In this document: positions 36,292-46,800 of the stretch, piece by piece
How the letters are laid out: each line of letters begins with the position of its first letter
How positions within the stretch are numbered: position 1 is the stretch's first letter
Origin: Acidobacteriota bacterium
Lineage (GTDB): Bacteria; Acidobacteriota; Terriglobia; UBA7540
DNA: 64,000 nucleotides
Assembly: GCA_902812415.1 (NCBI GenBank)
Contig: CADDZJ010000002.1
Location: forward strand, 93,295-157,294
Reading direction: 5' to 3'
Made by a program: the position numbers and the translations under genes
Notes under the pieces: model-generated
Databases searched by the model: none
What the model was told of the DNA's origin: nothing
The model's input: the letters and a program-made list of their open reading frames with translations, nothing else

Positions 36292-37683
36292 TCAGACGAT
36301 CGTCATCGCCGGGAGCGCATCCGAAGAGACAGGCTCTTCCTCTTCGGAAACTTCCTCCGCTTCCACGGACTCGTCCACAATGAAAAGTCCCCTGATGACG
36401 CACCCAAGTAGAATCCACATCAACCCGTCAAGCTGTTGATACGTCCAGCGATCCCCAAAAAAATTCAACACCACAAGGCTTCCCATCAAGGCCATAAAAC
36501 CCAGCCCCATCGATTGCCAGAAAGGGTCCTCGGCCGTCCTGAAAAGACGGTAGCCAAGTTTCCACATCTTCTTCAGCAGCCATAAAAACAGGAAAATTCC
36601 CACGATTCCCGTCTCAGAAAGCACTTTCATATAGTAATTGTGAGTATCCCGGTAGGGTCCAACCCGGCCTAAAAACTCATAGGTGTCAAACCCAAGCCCG
36701 ATCACGGGATTCTGCCTGAACAGCGCCTTGGCATCTTCCCAAAGCTCAATGCGCGCCTCAGCCGATGAATCAAATTTCTGACCGGATTGCGCATCCTCGG
36801 TAGTCATCAGAATCCGTTCCTGCACCGACCGCGGAAGGATCACCTGCCAGGTAATCAACAACAGAGCAACCAGAACCAGCAGTTTTCTCTCTTTGAACAA
36901 ACCCAATAAGACCAAGGCAGCGAGAAATCCCAAATAAGACTCCCGCGAAAAAGAGTAAAGCAGGCAGTAAACGCAGGTAAGGACCAGAGCGAGGATCGCC
37001 AGTTTGAGAAGGATCTTCTTTTGATAGACCCACAAGCCCAACAGAAAAGCAGCATACATCGCTTCAAACGCCGCAAACCCGTTCTCACCCGCATATCCGA
37101 GCGCGCCGGCGTCGCGCACACTGTAGGAAAAATGCGACAGGTCCCGGCCGGAAATGGTGGAATGAAAACTGCGATTGACCAGCAATAGAGACATAGCCAT
37201 CACAACCAGAAGAATCTTGGCCTGTTTCTTGGTTCGAATAACGTGGGCTGCCAGGATGCACAAATAGAACATCTCCACATAATTCTTCCAATTGGAAAAG
37301 CGTGGATCCGAAATCCGAAACGGTAACGGCGCTCCCAGATAGAACGAACCCTGAAAAAGCGAGAGGTAACAGAACAATCCAAAAAAGAGGAGATAGCCGC
37401 TAAGTGGAGTCTTGAGCTCAATTTTGCCGTGATGAATCAAAAGCCCCAGCGTCACGCCCAGCACCAGGATGTCAATGAACTGATCGCCAAGTGGAAACCC
37501 ATGGAGCTTATACCGCGTGGTCTGCATGGGAAGCGTGAAGGCCAGGAGATAGAGGCCCGCGGAGGGCCTCCAGAACACCGAGGCCAGGAAGGCCCCGATG
37601 CCCGCTGCGGCCAGCAAATAGGCGTAGTGGCCTGAAAGGCCCAGATGCAGGCCGACCGCCAGCGCCGGCGCAACTTCGGTCAC
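36292..37683 (-). CDS. O-antigen ligase/Wzy-type polymerase family membrane protein
   Basis: About 463 residues with 10-12 hydrophobic segments and a periplasmic loop carrying N-P-V-I-G-L-G-F-D and R-D-T-H-N-Y-Y-M-K-V-L-S-E-T-G-I-V-G, the Wzy_C/WaaL signature. In a Wzx/Wzy locus it is the likely polymerase that joins lipid-linked repeat units on the periplasmic face. The open frame extends upstream to 37872, but that part is antisense-like and overlaps the next gene by over 100 bp; I start at a GTG (37681-37683) after GGAG. The acidic cytoplasmic tail (EAEEVSEEEEP) is unusual. Confidence 0.8.
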   Translation of the reverse strand: MTEVAPALAVGLHLGLSGHYAYLLAAAGIGAFLASVFWRPSAGLYLLAFTLPMQTTRYKLHGFPLGDQFIDILVLGVTLGLLIHHGKIELKTPLSGYLLFFGLFCYLSLFQGSFYLGAPLPFRISDPRFSNWKNYVEMFYLCILAAHVIRTKKQAKILLVVMAMSLLLVNRSFHSTISGRDLSHFSYSVRDAGALGYAGENGFAAFEAMYAAFLLGLWVYQKKILLKLAILALVLTCVYCLLYSFSRESYLGFLAALVLLGLFKERKLLVLVALLLITWQVILPRSVQERILMTTEDAQSGQKFDSSAEARIELWEDAKALFRQNPVIGLGFDTYEFLGRVGPYRDTHNYYMKVLSETGIVGIFLFLWLLKKMWKLGYRLFRTAEDPFWQSMGLGFMALMGSLVVLNFFGDRWTYQQLDGLMWILLGCVIRGLFIVDESVEAEEVSEEEEPVSSDALPAMTIV

Positions 37684-37759
37684 TCGGAACGCTCCAGGTT
37701 GATTTGGGATTTCACTTTCTTGGGAATGAACAAGAGCAGAATCTAGCCGACTCGAGGCA

Positions 37760-38983
37760 TCAGACGGAATTTGCAGAAGCGACGCTCGCCGCAGGGGCGA
37801 TCTCCTGCGCGTTGCCTTGCGCTGCGTTCCGGCTCGCTTGGCGCAAAATGCGTGCCTTCTCTTCCCAACCAAACTCCCGGCGCGCGCGAGCCAGGCCTGC
37901 CTCGCCCAACTTGCGACATAAAGCAGGATCAGTTAACAACTTTTTTAAAGCGCTCGCGACTTCATCCACATTGTCTGGGTTAACCCGGAAGCCGGTTACG
38001 CCATCCAGAATGGAATCCTCCGTTCCTCCGGATCTCCCGCCTATCACGGGTTTCCCTGCCGCGTTCGCTTCAAGGAACACCATGCCGAACCCTTCCACAT
38101 CGCCACTTTCTTCCTCTTCGCGGTTTGCCATCACAAAAACGTCGCACAGGTTATAGAAGTCAGAAAGCTGCTCCTGGGGAACAAAGCCGACAAATACAAT
38201 CTGATCTGTAAGCCCCAACTCAAAGGCTAACCGGCGAAGCTTCTCCTCTTCAGGCCCCTTCCCCACAATGAGGTATCGCATATCGGGCACATCGGAAAGA
38301 ATCCTGGCTACAGCCCGCATTACCGCCTCATGTCCCTTGCGCGGCCACAATCTCGACACGGTAAGCAGAACCTTCTTGCCTCGAAGCGAAAACCGATCAA
38401 GCAGTTCCGGATCAGGCGATTTCGGAGCAAATTGCTCGTAATCGACCCCGGGTGTGATCTTGCAGATTCGACCTTCGGGAATTCCAAGCCGAACAAGGTG
38501 TTTTCGGGCAAACTCACACGCCGCCACAACGACGCTAGCCTCTTGGTAGATCACATTCCGAACCCTCGGCTGATATCGATACCGCTCCGTCTGGGTGATC
38601 TCCTCGCCATGGCAATAAATCAGGTACGGCAAGCCCAGCCACCGCTTCAACGCCAGCGCGATGACGCCGGGAGGGTAAAGGTCGCCAGCGTGAATCATAT
38701 CCGGCTGTTTCTGACGCCAAATTCGCAACGCGCCCAGGGCCGGAAAGATAATCTTCGGGAGTTGATACGCCTTCAGGTTCGGCAGCGGCCGAAAGCGCCG
38801 GATAATTTCCAAAGATTCTGATGCTTCTCGCCGGTCGAATTCTTTCCAGTCCCCGACTTTTTTGGTAAGAATCGTCACCTGATCGGGAAACTGTTGGACC
38901 CAGCTTTTATAAATATGATGGTAGTAGACGCGCGATCCGCCCGCGTGGGGCAAGAACGAGTCCGTGATCAACAGAATTCTCAT
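37760..38983 (-). CDS. Glycosyltransferase family 4
   Basis: A 407-residue GT-B transferase opening MRILLITDSFLPHAGGSRVY, with YCHGEEITQTERYR, the donor-domain entry LTVSRLWPRKGHEAVM, and the catalytic-acid region NREEEESGDVEGFGMVFLEANAAGKPV. The ATG at 38981-38983 is where the fold starts; the open frame runs on to 39088 into the flippase gene. The tail after about residue 385 is alanine-rich and low complexity. Likely one of the transferases assembling the repeat unit. Confidence 0.85.
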   Translation of the reverse strand: MRILLITDSFLPHAGGSRVYYHHIYKSWVQQFPDQVTILTKKVGDWKEFDRREASESLEIIRRFRPLPNLKAYQLPKIIFPALGALRIWRQKQPDMIHAGDLYPPGVIALALKRWLGLPYLIYCHGEEITQTERYRYQPRVRNVIYQEASVVVAACEFARKHLVRLGIPEGRICKITPGVDYEQFAPKSPDPELLDRFSLRGKKVLLTVSRLWPRKGHEAVMRAVARILSDVPDMRYLIVGKGPEEEKLRRLAFELGLTDQIVFVGFVPQEQLSDFYNLCDVFVMANREEEESGDVEGFGMVFLEANAAGKPVIGGRSGGTEDSILDGVTGFRVNPDNVDEVASALKKLLTDPALCRKLGEAGLARARREFGWEEKARILRQASRNAAQGNAQEIAPAASVASANSV

Positions 38984-39020
38984 CGCGTTGCGAAACAGCA
39001 AGCCTTCTGCCGCTCGAAGC

Positions 39021-40550
39021 TCAGGGTAAATCTTTAGCTGGGGAGATAGCTCCGGCCAGCATCGCTTCCTCAGCCGTCCTACGATCACGAGGCCACGGCA
39101 GCAATCCCTTCAACAGCGCTCTTGTCCGCCGATCAAGCAGGCAAACCAAAGAGGTATAAACCAGCATGCTTGCAATCCCCCGAGCGGCCAGACTGAACAA
39201 GACAGTTTTCATCTGAATCTGCGAAACCAGGAGCCACGTAGCCAGCGCCGCCGCCAGATAGCTTGCGCAACCCAGGAAACGAATCCCAATCGGCAGAATC
39301 TGGAACGAGGCTCGGGCCATCAACAAGATCAGAAAACCATAGCTCACCAGCGTGGCAACGGCCGCGCCTTGAAGCCCTATTCGAGGGATCAGGAACACGT
39401 TCAGCAGAATATTGAGGACGCAGGCATAGACAACCTGCCGCGCCATCGTCAGCGTCTTTTTATGGATCAGCAATCCGGCGGTCAGGAAGATGTGCAACGC
39501 ATAGAGCATCACCCCGATCACCAGGATCGGCAGCAGTTCATGGGCTCTCTGAAACTTGCTTGATGCCAGGAAGATAATGGCGTCCCGCGAGGTCACCACG
39601 ACGGTCGCACAGATGCCGACGGCAATCATCAGGAACACATCAAAGCTCTCGCTCAGAAATCGCTGCGTCTCTGCGCGGCCTTTGGTCACCCACAACTTCA
39701 TGTAAAGGGGCATGAGGGCTAGGTTCAGTGGAGAGCCTAGAGCCTCCTGGATGTAATAGGACAGGTTATAAGCCGCCGAGTAATAGCCCAGTTCCTTCGC
39801 CCCCAGGTAATACTGCACCAGCACTCGATCTCCGGAATCCAGAATCACGCTCGCAAGCTCATAAATGACAAGCGGCAATCCAAACGCCACGATCACTCGC
39901 ATAAACCTCGTATCAAACGCCTTCAAGGCTAAAATATGCCGCCGAAACAACAGGGCTACTACAAAGAGGGCGATCGTTCCCTCTGCCGCAATCGTGCCGG
40001 CAAAGAACGACCACACGCTGCGCTTCCACATAAAAAGCAGGAGGCAGATAAGCGCAATGGTCTCCGCTTTGATGAGCACGTCAAAGACGTTGTAGATTTT
40101 CGTCTTGCCCTCAACCCTCAAAAAGCCCGCCAGGATTGACCAGACCGACCGGATCACGATCAATAAAGAGGCAAAGATCAGCAGGCGTTTGATGGGCGAT
40201 GAAACCAGCGTGGATGGCATCACGGCGACGCCGATGACGAAAAGCATCGTGACCGCCAACGCGATTCCCAGAGGCCCAAAGAATAAGGTTGAATAGTATT
40301 GGCACAAGCTCTTGCCATCCCGGGAAACGGCGCGCTCTTCGTAGAATCTCAACACTGAATTCTGAATGCCCAGTTTCGAGAGCACTGTCGCGGCCAGAAC
40401 CACCTTGAAAACCAGGTTGATGACTCCGTATTGCGACACCGAAAAGAGGCGCGTGAACAGGGGAAACGAAATGAACCCCAACAGCAAAAGACACACGCGT
40501 CCTACCAGGTAATGCGAGGAGTCTTGATAGAGTCTCTTGAGTTCTTCCAT
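39021..40550 (-). CDS. Wzx-like oligosaccharide flippase
   Basis: A 509-residue polytopic membrane protein with about 12-14 helices, of the MOP/polysaccharide-biosynthesis superfamily. The N-terminus S-S-H-Y-L-V-G-R and F-P-L-F-T-R-L-F-S-V-S-Q-Y-G is typical of Wzx proteins, as is the paired-helix arrangement. It would flip the undecaprenyl-pyrophosphate-linked repeat unit to the periplasm for the polymerase at 36292. It starts at an ATG 5 bp beyond the stop of the DUF2079 gene. Confidence 0.85.
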   Translation of the reverse strand: MEELKRLYQDSSHYLVGRVCLLLLGFISFPLFTRLFSVSQYGVINLVFKVVLAATVLSKLGIQNSVLRFYEERAVSRDGKSLCQYYSTLFFGPLGIALAVTMLFVIGVAVMPSTLVSSPIKRLLIFASLLIVIRSVWSILAGFLRVEGKTKIYNVFDVLIKAETIALICLLLFMWKRSVWSFFAGTIAAEGTIALFVVALLFRRHILALKAFDTRFMRVIVAFGLPLVIYELASVILDSGDRVLVQYYLGAKELGYYSAAYNLSYYIQEALGSPLNLALMPLYMKLWVTKGRAETQRFLSESFDVFLMIAVGICATVVVTSRDAIIFLASSKFQRAHELLPILVIGVMLYALHIFLTAGLLIHKKTLTMARQVVYACVLNILLNVFLIPRIGLQGAAVATLVSYGFLILLMARASFQILPIGIRFLGCASYLAAALATWLLVSQIQMKTVLFSLAARGIASMLVYTSLVCLLDRRTRALLKGLLPWPRDRRTAEEAMLAGAISPAKDLP

Positions 40551-40555
40551 GGAGA

Positions 40556-42535
40556 TTACGGAGCGTCTGCAGGCCGCGCGATGAGTGCGGGAGGACTTGA
40601 TAAGTTCTTGAAGATGAGGAAGTTCGCACTTCGGTAGATCAATTGAAACTGCCGACTCGTTGTGAGCTCATCGCGGAGCGCCCGCGTCGCCTCGCGCTCA
40701 TCCAGATTCGTGCCTGAGCCGTCAAGTTCCGAGTCAGAGCCCCGATCCATAACGATGTATTCCGGATTCGGGTGATGATAACGAAACAGAAGATGGGTCT
40801 GAAACAGATACAGCCGGTTCGCGAGCAACGGGAGCATGTAACGCGGCGCCGCGACGGACGCCCGCCCTGGAATCAAATGCGCCACGCGCCGCGCTTCATC
40901 ATTCCAAGGTTGGGGGCGAAATTCATTGATTTGTCGCTCCCCGATGGAGAAAGCGATGGTGACCAGCGTCAGGAACAAGACCAAGGGAGCCATCGCCCGA
41001 TAGAACCGGCGAGGATCCATCCCGATTTTCTCCAGCCTCGAACCGACTTCGCCAAGACTGGCAACGAATGCAACAAACAGGATGACAGCGGGCAGCACCA
41101 TGTAATGGCTGACGATCAGAGTGGTGCAGCACGGCCCCGCCCCGCCCAGAAGGTCAATGCCCACATAAGGCAACGCGAGCGCCGCCACCGGGCTGGCCAG
41201 GAATAATATGCATCCCATCGGAGTGATCAGTTGCTTGAGATAGGTCAGGTTCGTTCGCGTAACCAGCATTTCAACCGGATGGGTTAAAACGTTCCGGATC
41301 ATTTCGGCTCTTGTGGACCCGAGGTTGGTAAAGCAGAGGCCCACCACAAATTTGGCGCCGTGCATAAAATGCGGCAATACAATGATCCACGATAAGATGG
41401 CCCAGAACGCGGCGAGCCCCATCGGAACAGCCGCCCATTTCGCTCCACGACGATGCCACAATGCCAGCAGCCCAAAACCAAAGATGACGAACACCAGGTC
41501 CTCCCGGACAAAAAGCGAGAGAACGGCAAAGATGAAAAAGGGCAGGAATCGCTCCTGAAAGTAAAAGTAGAAGGCAAACAGCAGAAAAAACGCCGCCAGC
41601 GAAAGCATATAAGGAACGTCGAGGCTGGCATAAAAGATGGTCGGGAGTAAAAGAAAGCTGATCGCAAAAGCAGCCGAAACCGCCGAAGAAAACTTGCACC
41701 GCGCGAGCAAATAAACGGGCCACGCGCACGAAGCCATCAAGGCGTTTCGAATCAAAAGCAAGGCGATGGGCGATTGGAACAAACCATAAACAGGCAAGAG
41801 GAAGAACATGATCACCGAGTTGTGCCCCGCAAAATCGCTCATCACGCTGTGAGTGTAGTAAGCATCCTGGATGACGTTTGCGTAGAAGAGGTAGCCGTGC
41901 AACGTGGTGTAAAAAGATTGGGTGATATACGCCAGGTCCTGACCGACGTATCCGAAACAGTTAAATTTACGAACATCCAGATAAGCGCAAAGAGCAAAAT
42001 AAGCCAGCGTGAAGGCGGCCAGAATCATCTTGGGCCGATGGGCTGAATCAACCGTTTCTTTGGGCTCCTGGCGCAGCGATAGCCAAATCCAGATCACAAA
42101 GAGCAAGCCTGACGAGGCTAGAAGGATCAGCGACCGTATTTCCGGGACCTGATGACCCAAGAGGTATTCCGGTAAGAAGAGCAAACAGACGATGCCCGCG
42201 TTGAAACAAAAGGCCACTTTTGGGAGGATTTCCCGGCGATCAAGGTGAATGGCGCGGTCGGCAACCATCACGATGAGCCGATGCAAACCCAGAAAGCCCA
42301 AGACCACCAAGGGCGGTAGAAGAGCCAAGTCCCGTATGCCGCTTACTGCCCTACTGTCTTTCAGGAACGCAGCCCATATCCACAGGCTAACGATGAGCGC
42401 ATTCCCCGTCACCCAAAGGTAGGGTCTGCCGTCGAAAGCCGCCCGGCTCGCCCTTGCAAAGTTCAGCAAAGTGCCGCCGGTTGCTTGGGGCTGTTCCCGA
42501 TCGGTCTTCTCGGCGATTCCGGCATCCGTCAACAT
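40556..42535 (-). CDS. DUF2079-like polytopic membrane protein
   Basis: A 659-residue protein with about 12 hydrophobic segments and a C-terminal soluble tail (about 555-659). The segment FNCFGYVGQDLAYITQSFYTTLHGYLF, rich in aromatic residues before a G-Q-D pair, resembles the N-terminal loop of DUF2079 proteins, which are distantly similar to GT-C glycosyltransferases. A role in adding a lipid-linked sugar on the periplasmic side is plausible but unproven. It is next to the flippase and ends 5 bp before it. Confidence 0.7.
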   Translation of the reverse strand: MLTDAGIAEKTDREQPQATGGTLLNFARASRAAFDGRPYLWVTGNALIVSLWIWAAFLKDSRAVSGIRDLALLPPLVVLGFLGLHRLIVMVADRAIHLDRREILPKVAFCFNAGIVCLLFLPEYLLGHQVPEIRSLILLASSGLLFVIWIWLSLRQEPKETVDSAHRPKMILAAFTLAYFALCAYLDVRKFNCFGYVGQDLAYITQSFYTTLHGYLFYANVIQDAYYTHSVMSDFAGHNSVIMFFLLPVYGLFQSPIALLLIRNALMASCAWPVYLLARCKFSSAVSAAFAISFLLLPTIFYASLDVPYMLSLAAFFLLFAFYFYFQERFLPFFIFAVLSLFVREDLVFVIFGFGLLALWHRRGAKWAAVPMGLAAFWAILSWIIVLPHFMHGAKFVVGLCFTNLGSTRAEMIRNVLTHPVEMLVTRTNLTYLKQLITPMGCILFLASPVAALALPYVGIDLLGGAGPCCTTLIVSHYMVLPAVILFVAFVASLGEVGSRLEKIGMDPRRFYRAMAPLVLFLTLVTIAFSIGERQINEFRPQPWNDEARRVAHLIPGRASVAAPRYMLPLLANRLYLFQTHLLFRYHHPNPEYIVMDRGSDSELDGSGTNLDEREATRALRDELTTSRQFQLIYRSANFLIFKNLSSPPALIARPADAP

Positions 42536-42627
42536 TCAAGACGACTCAGTTTTCTCTGGGATGGAACTACCTGCCGAGTCTGGCTGTAATATTTACCCGC
42601 AATGGACTTGCGTCTGGACATTCAACC

Positions 42628-43800
42628 TCAACCTAGTACGGAAACCGTCCGGGACACTGCGAGATTACGCTCCGCCAGGCCCCCTTGCTCCACGATAATG
42701 CGATCGATTGAATCGACGTATCGATCCTGGGAAAACTTTTGTTCCGCGAGCTTCCTTGCGCCACGGCCCAGCTTCAATAGCAGGTCTGGTGAGGAGATTA
42801 ACGTCTTCATTCTGTCCGCCAATGCCAGGTAATCTTCCGTCTCAAAAAGAAAGCCGGTCTCGCCGTCAATGACGGCCTCCGGAATTCCATCCACCCCGGC
42901 CGCCAGGCTGGGAAGCCCGCAGGCGGCGGCCTCCATCAGACAAAGTGGAAGCGCTTCGCTGCGCGAGGCGAGCACGTTGGCGTCAAACACATGCTGATAA
43001 AAAGGAAGGGGATCCGGCTGGAAACCGGCAAACCGAACCTTTTCAACGATCCCAAGTTCTCGGGCTAACGCAAGGTAGGCTTCCGACTGCGGCCCATCCC
43101 CCACCAGAACCAGGCGAGCATGATCATGCTCGCGGGCTACAAGGGCAAACGCCCGCAAAAGAAGATCAATCCCCTTCCTCGGAATCAACGAGGATATTTG
43201 ACCAAACACAAAGGCATTCTGCGGCAGCGACAGTTCTTCACGGAGCGACTGCAGCCGATCCAGCGCCGGACGGAAGCGTTGGATATCGATCCCGCAATAG
43301 ACCACTTCAGAGGAATTGCGAAAGCGCGCATTCTTCTGGGCCTTCCGTTGAACCGCCTCACTCACAAAGACCACCTTGTCCGCCCGATGGAATCGATAAA
43401 AGAGGATATAACGCCTGCTGTAGGGACAATGCACATGGCAGATTACCGGAAGTTTTCGGATTTTCGCCACATAATAAGCAAGCTGACAGGGCCTTCCACC
43501 GTTGCTGTACAAGATCTGAATGTCCCATTTTGTGACTAGCGACAGGATTTTTTTCAATCCGGCGGCCCACTTCGCAACCGGCAGTTCAGAGCACCCGCGA
43601 TCGAGCATCATTTGAGGAATGGGATAAAGCTGGGCAGGAACGTCCTCGCGCTGCGCTATCTCGCCAAGAGTCTGATGGCTGCAGAGAAGAAACGGCCTGA
43701 TTCTTTCCCGGTTAAGCCGTCGAAGCAGCGTGAGAAGCGCGATCTCGCTTCCCCGAATCCAGTCGTCGCCCGCATGTAGGAATAAGACGTTGATGGCCAC
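42628..43800 (-). CDS. Glycosyltransferase family 4
   Basis: About 390 residues, GT-B fold: INVLFLHAGDDWIRGSEIAL at the start, the donor-domain entry ISSLIPRKGIDLLLRAF, and S-R-S-E-A-L-P-L-C-L-M-E-A-A-A-C-G-L-P as the E-x7-E block. I take a GTG at 43798-43800 because the fold begins there; a TTG at 43839 would add 13 poorly conserved residues. It follows the giant secreted protein gene closely. Substrates unknown. Confidence 0.8.
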   Translation of the reverse strand: MAINVLFLHAGDDWIRGSEIALLTLLRRLNRERIRPFLLCSHQTLGEIAQREDVPAQLYPIPQMMLDRGCSELPVAKWAAGLKKILSLVTKWDIQILYSNGGRPCQLAYYVAKIRKLPVICHVHCPYSRRYILFYRFHRADKVVFVSEAVQRKAQKNARFRNSSEVVYCGIDIQRFRPALDRLQSLREELSLPQNAFVFGQISSLIPRKGIDLLLRAFALVAREHDHARLVLVGDGPQSEAYLALARELGIVEKVRFAGFQPDPLPFYQHVFDANVLASRSEALPLCLMEAAACGLPSLAAGVDGIPEAVIDGETGFLFETEDYLALADRMKTLISSPDLLLKLGRGARKLAEQKFSQDRYVDSIDRIIVEQGGLAERNLAVSRTVSVLG

Positions 43801-43844
43801 GATGGTGTCTGCCAGAATCCGCTTCCGACTCAGGGGCAATCCAT

Positions 43845-46800
43845 TCAGAAGCCAATGACCGCGATATTATCAAAGGAGATAGGCTGGTTTGAGACGTCGA
43901 GCGCCACGGCGCCTTGCGTATAGCGCGTGTCCGTCACCTGGATCACCAACGCGTTATCGAAATAAACCTTGATCGAAGAGCCTTGCATCACGATGCGCAG
44001 GTTATGCCAGTTGGTGTCCATCTTGACGGCTGAAGAAGTCCCGAGGAGAACGGTCCCGCCGCCGTCAATATTCCACTGTGGAATCGCAAAGAGCTTCAGG
44101 ATTCCTTCCGCGGGATAAATCCAGACGCCGTACCCCGCCCCGGTTGATGTGTTGACGCGCCCGCGGATGCCGCCCGGATAATCGCTGAGCGATGAGAGCT
44201 TGAAGTCCACCGCAACCGTATAATTGCTCCACGACGCGCTTCCCGCCCAGGACTGCGAGGCTCCCGCTCCGTTGTAAGTGTAGGCGCCGTTCACCACCGA
44301 CCAATTAGATGCCGACCCCATTGGCGACACGGTCCATTGGCTGGCCGAGCCGGAGCTGAAGTCATCGCTGAACAGCCATGTGCCGACCTGCAGGGATACA
44401 GGAACCGTGGCGGGGCTGTTCTCCACATCGTTCGAGCTGACCGTCACATTCCCGTTGTACTGGCCAGCCGAAAGGCTCGACACATCCGGAGACACTGTAA
44501 TCGTCGAAGGCGCAGTTCCTGAGGTCGGATTCAAATCAATCCAGCTTGAATCGGCCGAGGCGGTCCAGGAAAGGTTTCCTGTCCCTGCATTCGCCACACT
44601 GATGGTTTGGCTGGAGGGATTATGGCCTATCGCGCCAAAGAACGTTAGGCCCGTCGCGGTGACGTTCATCACTGCGGTCTTGACGCCAAAGGTCACCGGA
44701 ATGACCACTGGCGAATTGCTCGCCCCGGGGGCAAAGACCGAGACATTTCCGGTATAAGTCCCTTCCGAAAGCCCGCTGCCATTGGCTGAAACCGTAACGA
44801 CTCCCGGGGTCAAGCTATTGGAAGCCGTCGCCGTCAGCCAGGAAGCGTTTGTGGTGACAGCCCAGGTGGTTGCCGCGCCTCCCGCGCTGATGTTGACAGT
44901 TTGCGAACTGGGACTCTGTCCCGGAGCCGAACTGAACACCAGGCTGGAAGGCGAGGGAGCATCCAGAGCCACTTCGGTTTGAATAGCGGCCACTTGAATG
45001 TTCTTATAGGAAATCGGCTGATTGGACACGTCCAGGCATACGAAGCCGCTCGAATAGGAACTGTCCGTCGCGCTCATCAGAAAGTTTCCATCCCAATACA
45101 CGGTGATCTGGCTGCCGCGGAAGTCCATGCGGAGATCGTGATAGGCTGTATTGTCAAAGTGCACCGCCGCCTGCGCCAGCATCGTGGTGCCGCCCCCGTC
45201 AATGTTCCACTGTGGAACTCTGTAAAGAATCGCCACACCCGACCCCGGGTAGAGCCAGACCGCATAGCCCGCCCCGGTGCTCGGATTCACGCGCGCGCGC
45301 ACCCCGCCCGGATAATTCGAAAGCGAAGAAAGCAGAATATTGGCGTCGAAGGTGTAATCAGACCACGCTCCGTTCCCAGCGCAGGATTGAGTCTCCCCTC
45401 CACCGTTGTAAGAATAGACTCCATTGGAAACGCTCCAGCCGCCCGCGTGTCCGAGCGGCGAGACTATCCACCCCGCGCCCTGGTCGCTGAAATTCTCCGA
45501 CATATCTTGCGCCAGAAGCCGCAGGCTTACAGGAACGGTCTGGGGTGAATTCACGGCGCCGGATGAAGAAACGGTAACGTTGCCGTTGTAATCGCCGGGT
45601 GATAATCCGGTGATATTAGTGCCCACGCTGGTCGACCCGGGAGTAGAGCCCGACGTTGGAGAGAGCGTGAGCCAGGAAGAATCTCCCGCCGCGGTCCAGG
45701 AAAGAACTCCATTGCCGGAATTTGTCACCGCCAGCGTCTGCGAGGCCGGACTGGGCTGACCCACCGTCGCGGAAAAATTGAACAGGGACGGCGCAAGGGC
45801 AATCGCCGGCGGCGGAACGATCACGTTCAGGCTGACGTTGATTGTCTGCGGACTGTTTGCCGCCCCGAGCGAGGTTACCTGAATCGTGCCGCTATAGCTG
45901 CCCGCAGCCAGCGTCGAGGAATTCACCGAGACCTGAAGGCTATTGCTCGTTGCCCCGCTGGTGGGTGAAACGCTCAGCCAGGAAGCGCTGCTCACGCCCG
46001 TCCATGCCAGCGACCCGCCGCTGGAAGTCAGTTGAACGGTCTGAGGCGATGGATTGGGCCCCTGATAATTCGCCGAAAAACTCAGGGAATTCGACGAAAG
46101 GGTCAGTGAACTTGAAGGCAGCGAGGCGGTTGTCACGGCCAGCACATTATCGAATGTCACCACTTGATTGGAGACGTCCAGAGCGACCATGCCGCTCGGG
46201 TAACTCGCATCCGTCACGTTGATCACCTGCTGTCCATCGTAAAATACCTGGATCTGGCTGCCTTGAAACGTCAGCTTGACGGTATGGAAGTTGACTGCAT
46301 CGAAGGTCACCGAGCCTTGCCCTAACTGGGTCGCACCGGCGTCGATATTCCAGGCGACAGTGCGAAACAGCTTGATGAGGCCTTGCGCAGGATAGAGCCA
46401 AACCGTGTAGGCGGCGCCCGTGGACGGATTCACCCGGCCCCGAATTCCACCAGGATAATTGTTCAGGGTTGACAGCTTAATGTCCGCCTGGAAACTATAG
46501 TCCGTCCAGGCTGAATTTCCGGCATAAACCTGAGTGTGCCCGCCGCCGTTGTATTGCAGCGCCTTGTTGACCACCGACCAATTGGATGCCAAACCCAAAG
46601 GCGAGATAGCCCACCCCTGCATGCTCCCGTCATCAAAATTCGAAAGAAAGAGCTCTTGGGCGACCGTGAGCGTAACGGATATGGTTTGAGGCGAGTTACT
46701 CGCGCCTGATGCAGTAATGGTGATCGTTCCGTTGTACGTGCCAAGCGCAAGCCCTGCCGTATTAGCCGTCACCGTAATGGTTGACGGGGCCGTTCCTGAA

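Noticed and set aside
37684..37872. N-terminal extension of the O-antigen ligase-like protein
   Set aside because: The extra 63 residues overlap the neighbouring glycosyltransferase gene by over 100 bp, are arginine-rich and look like antisense sequence.
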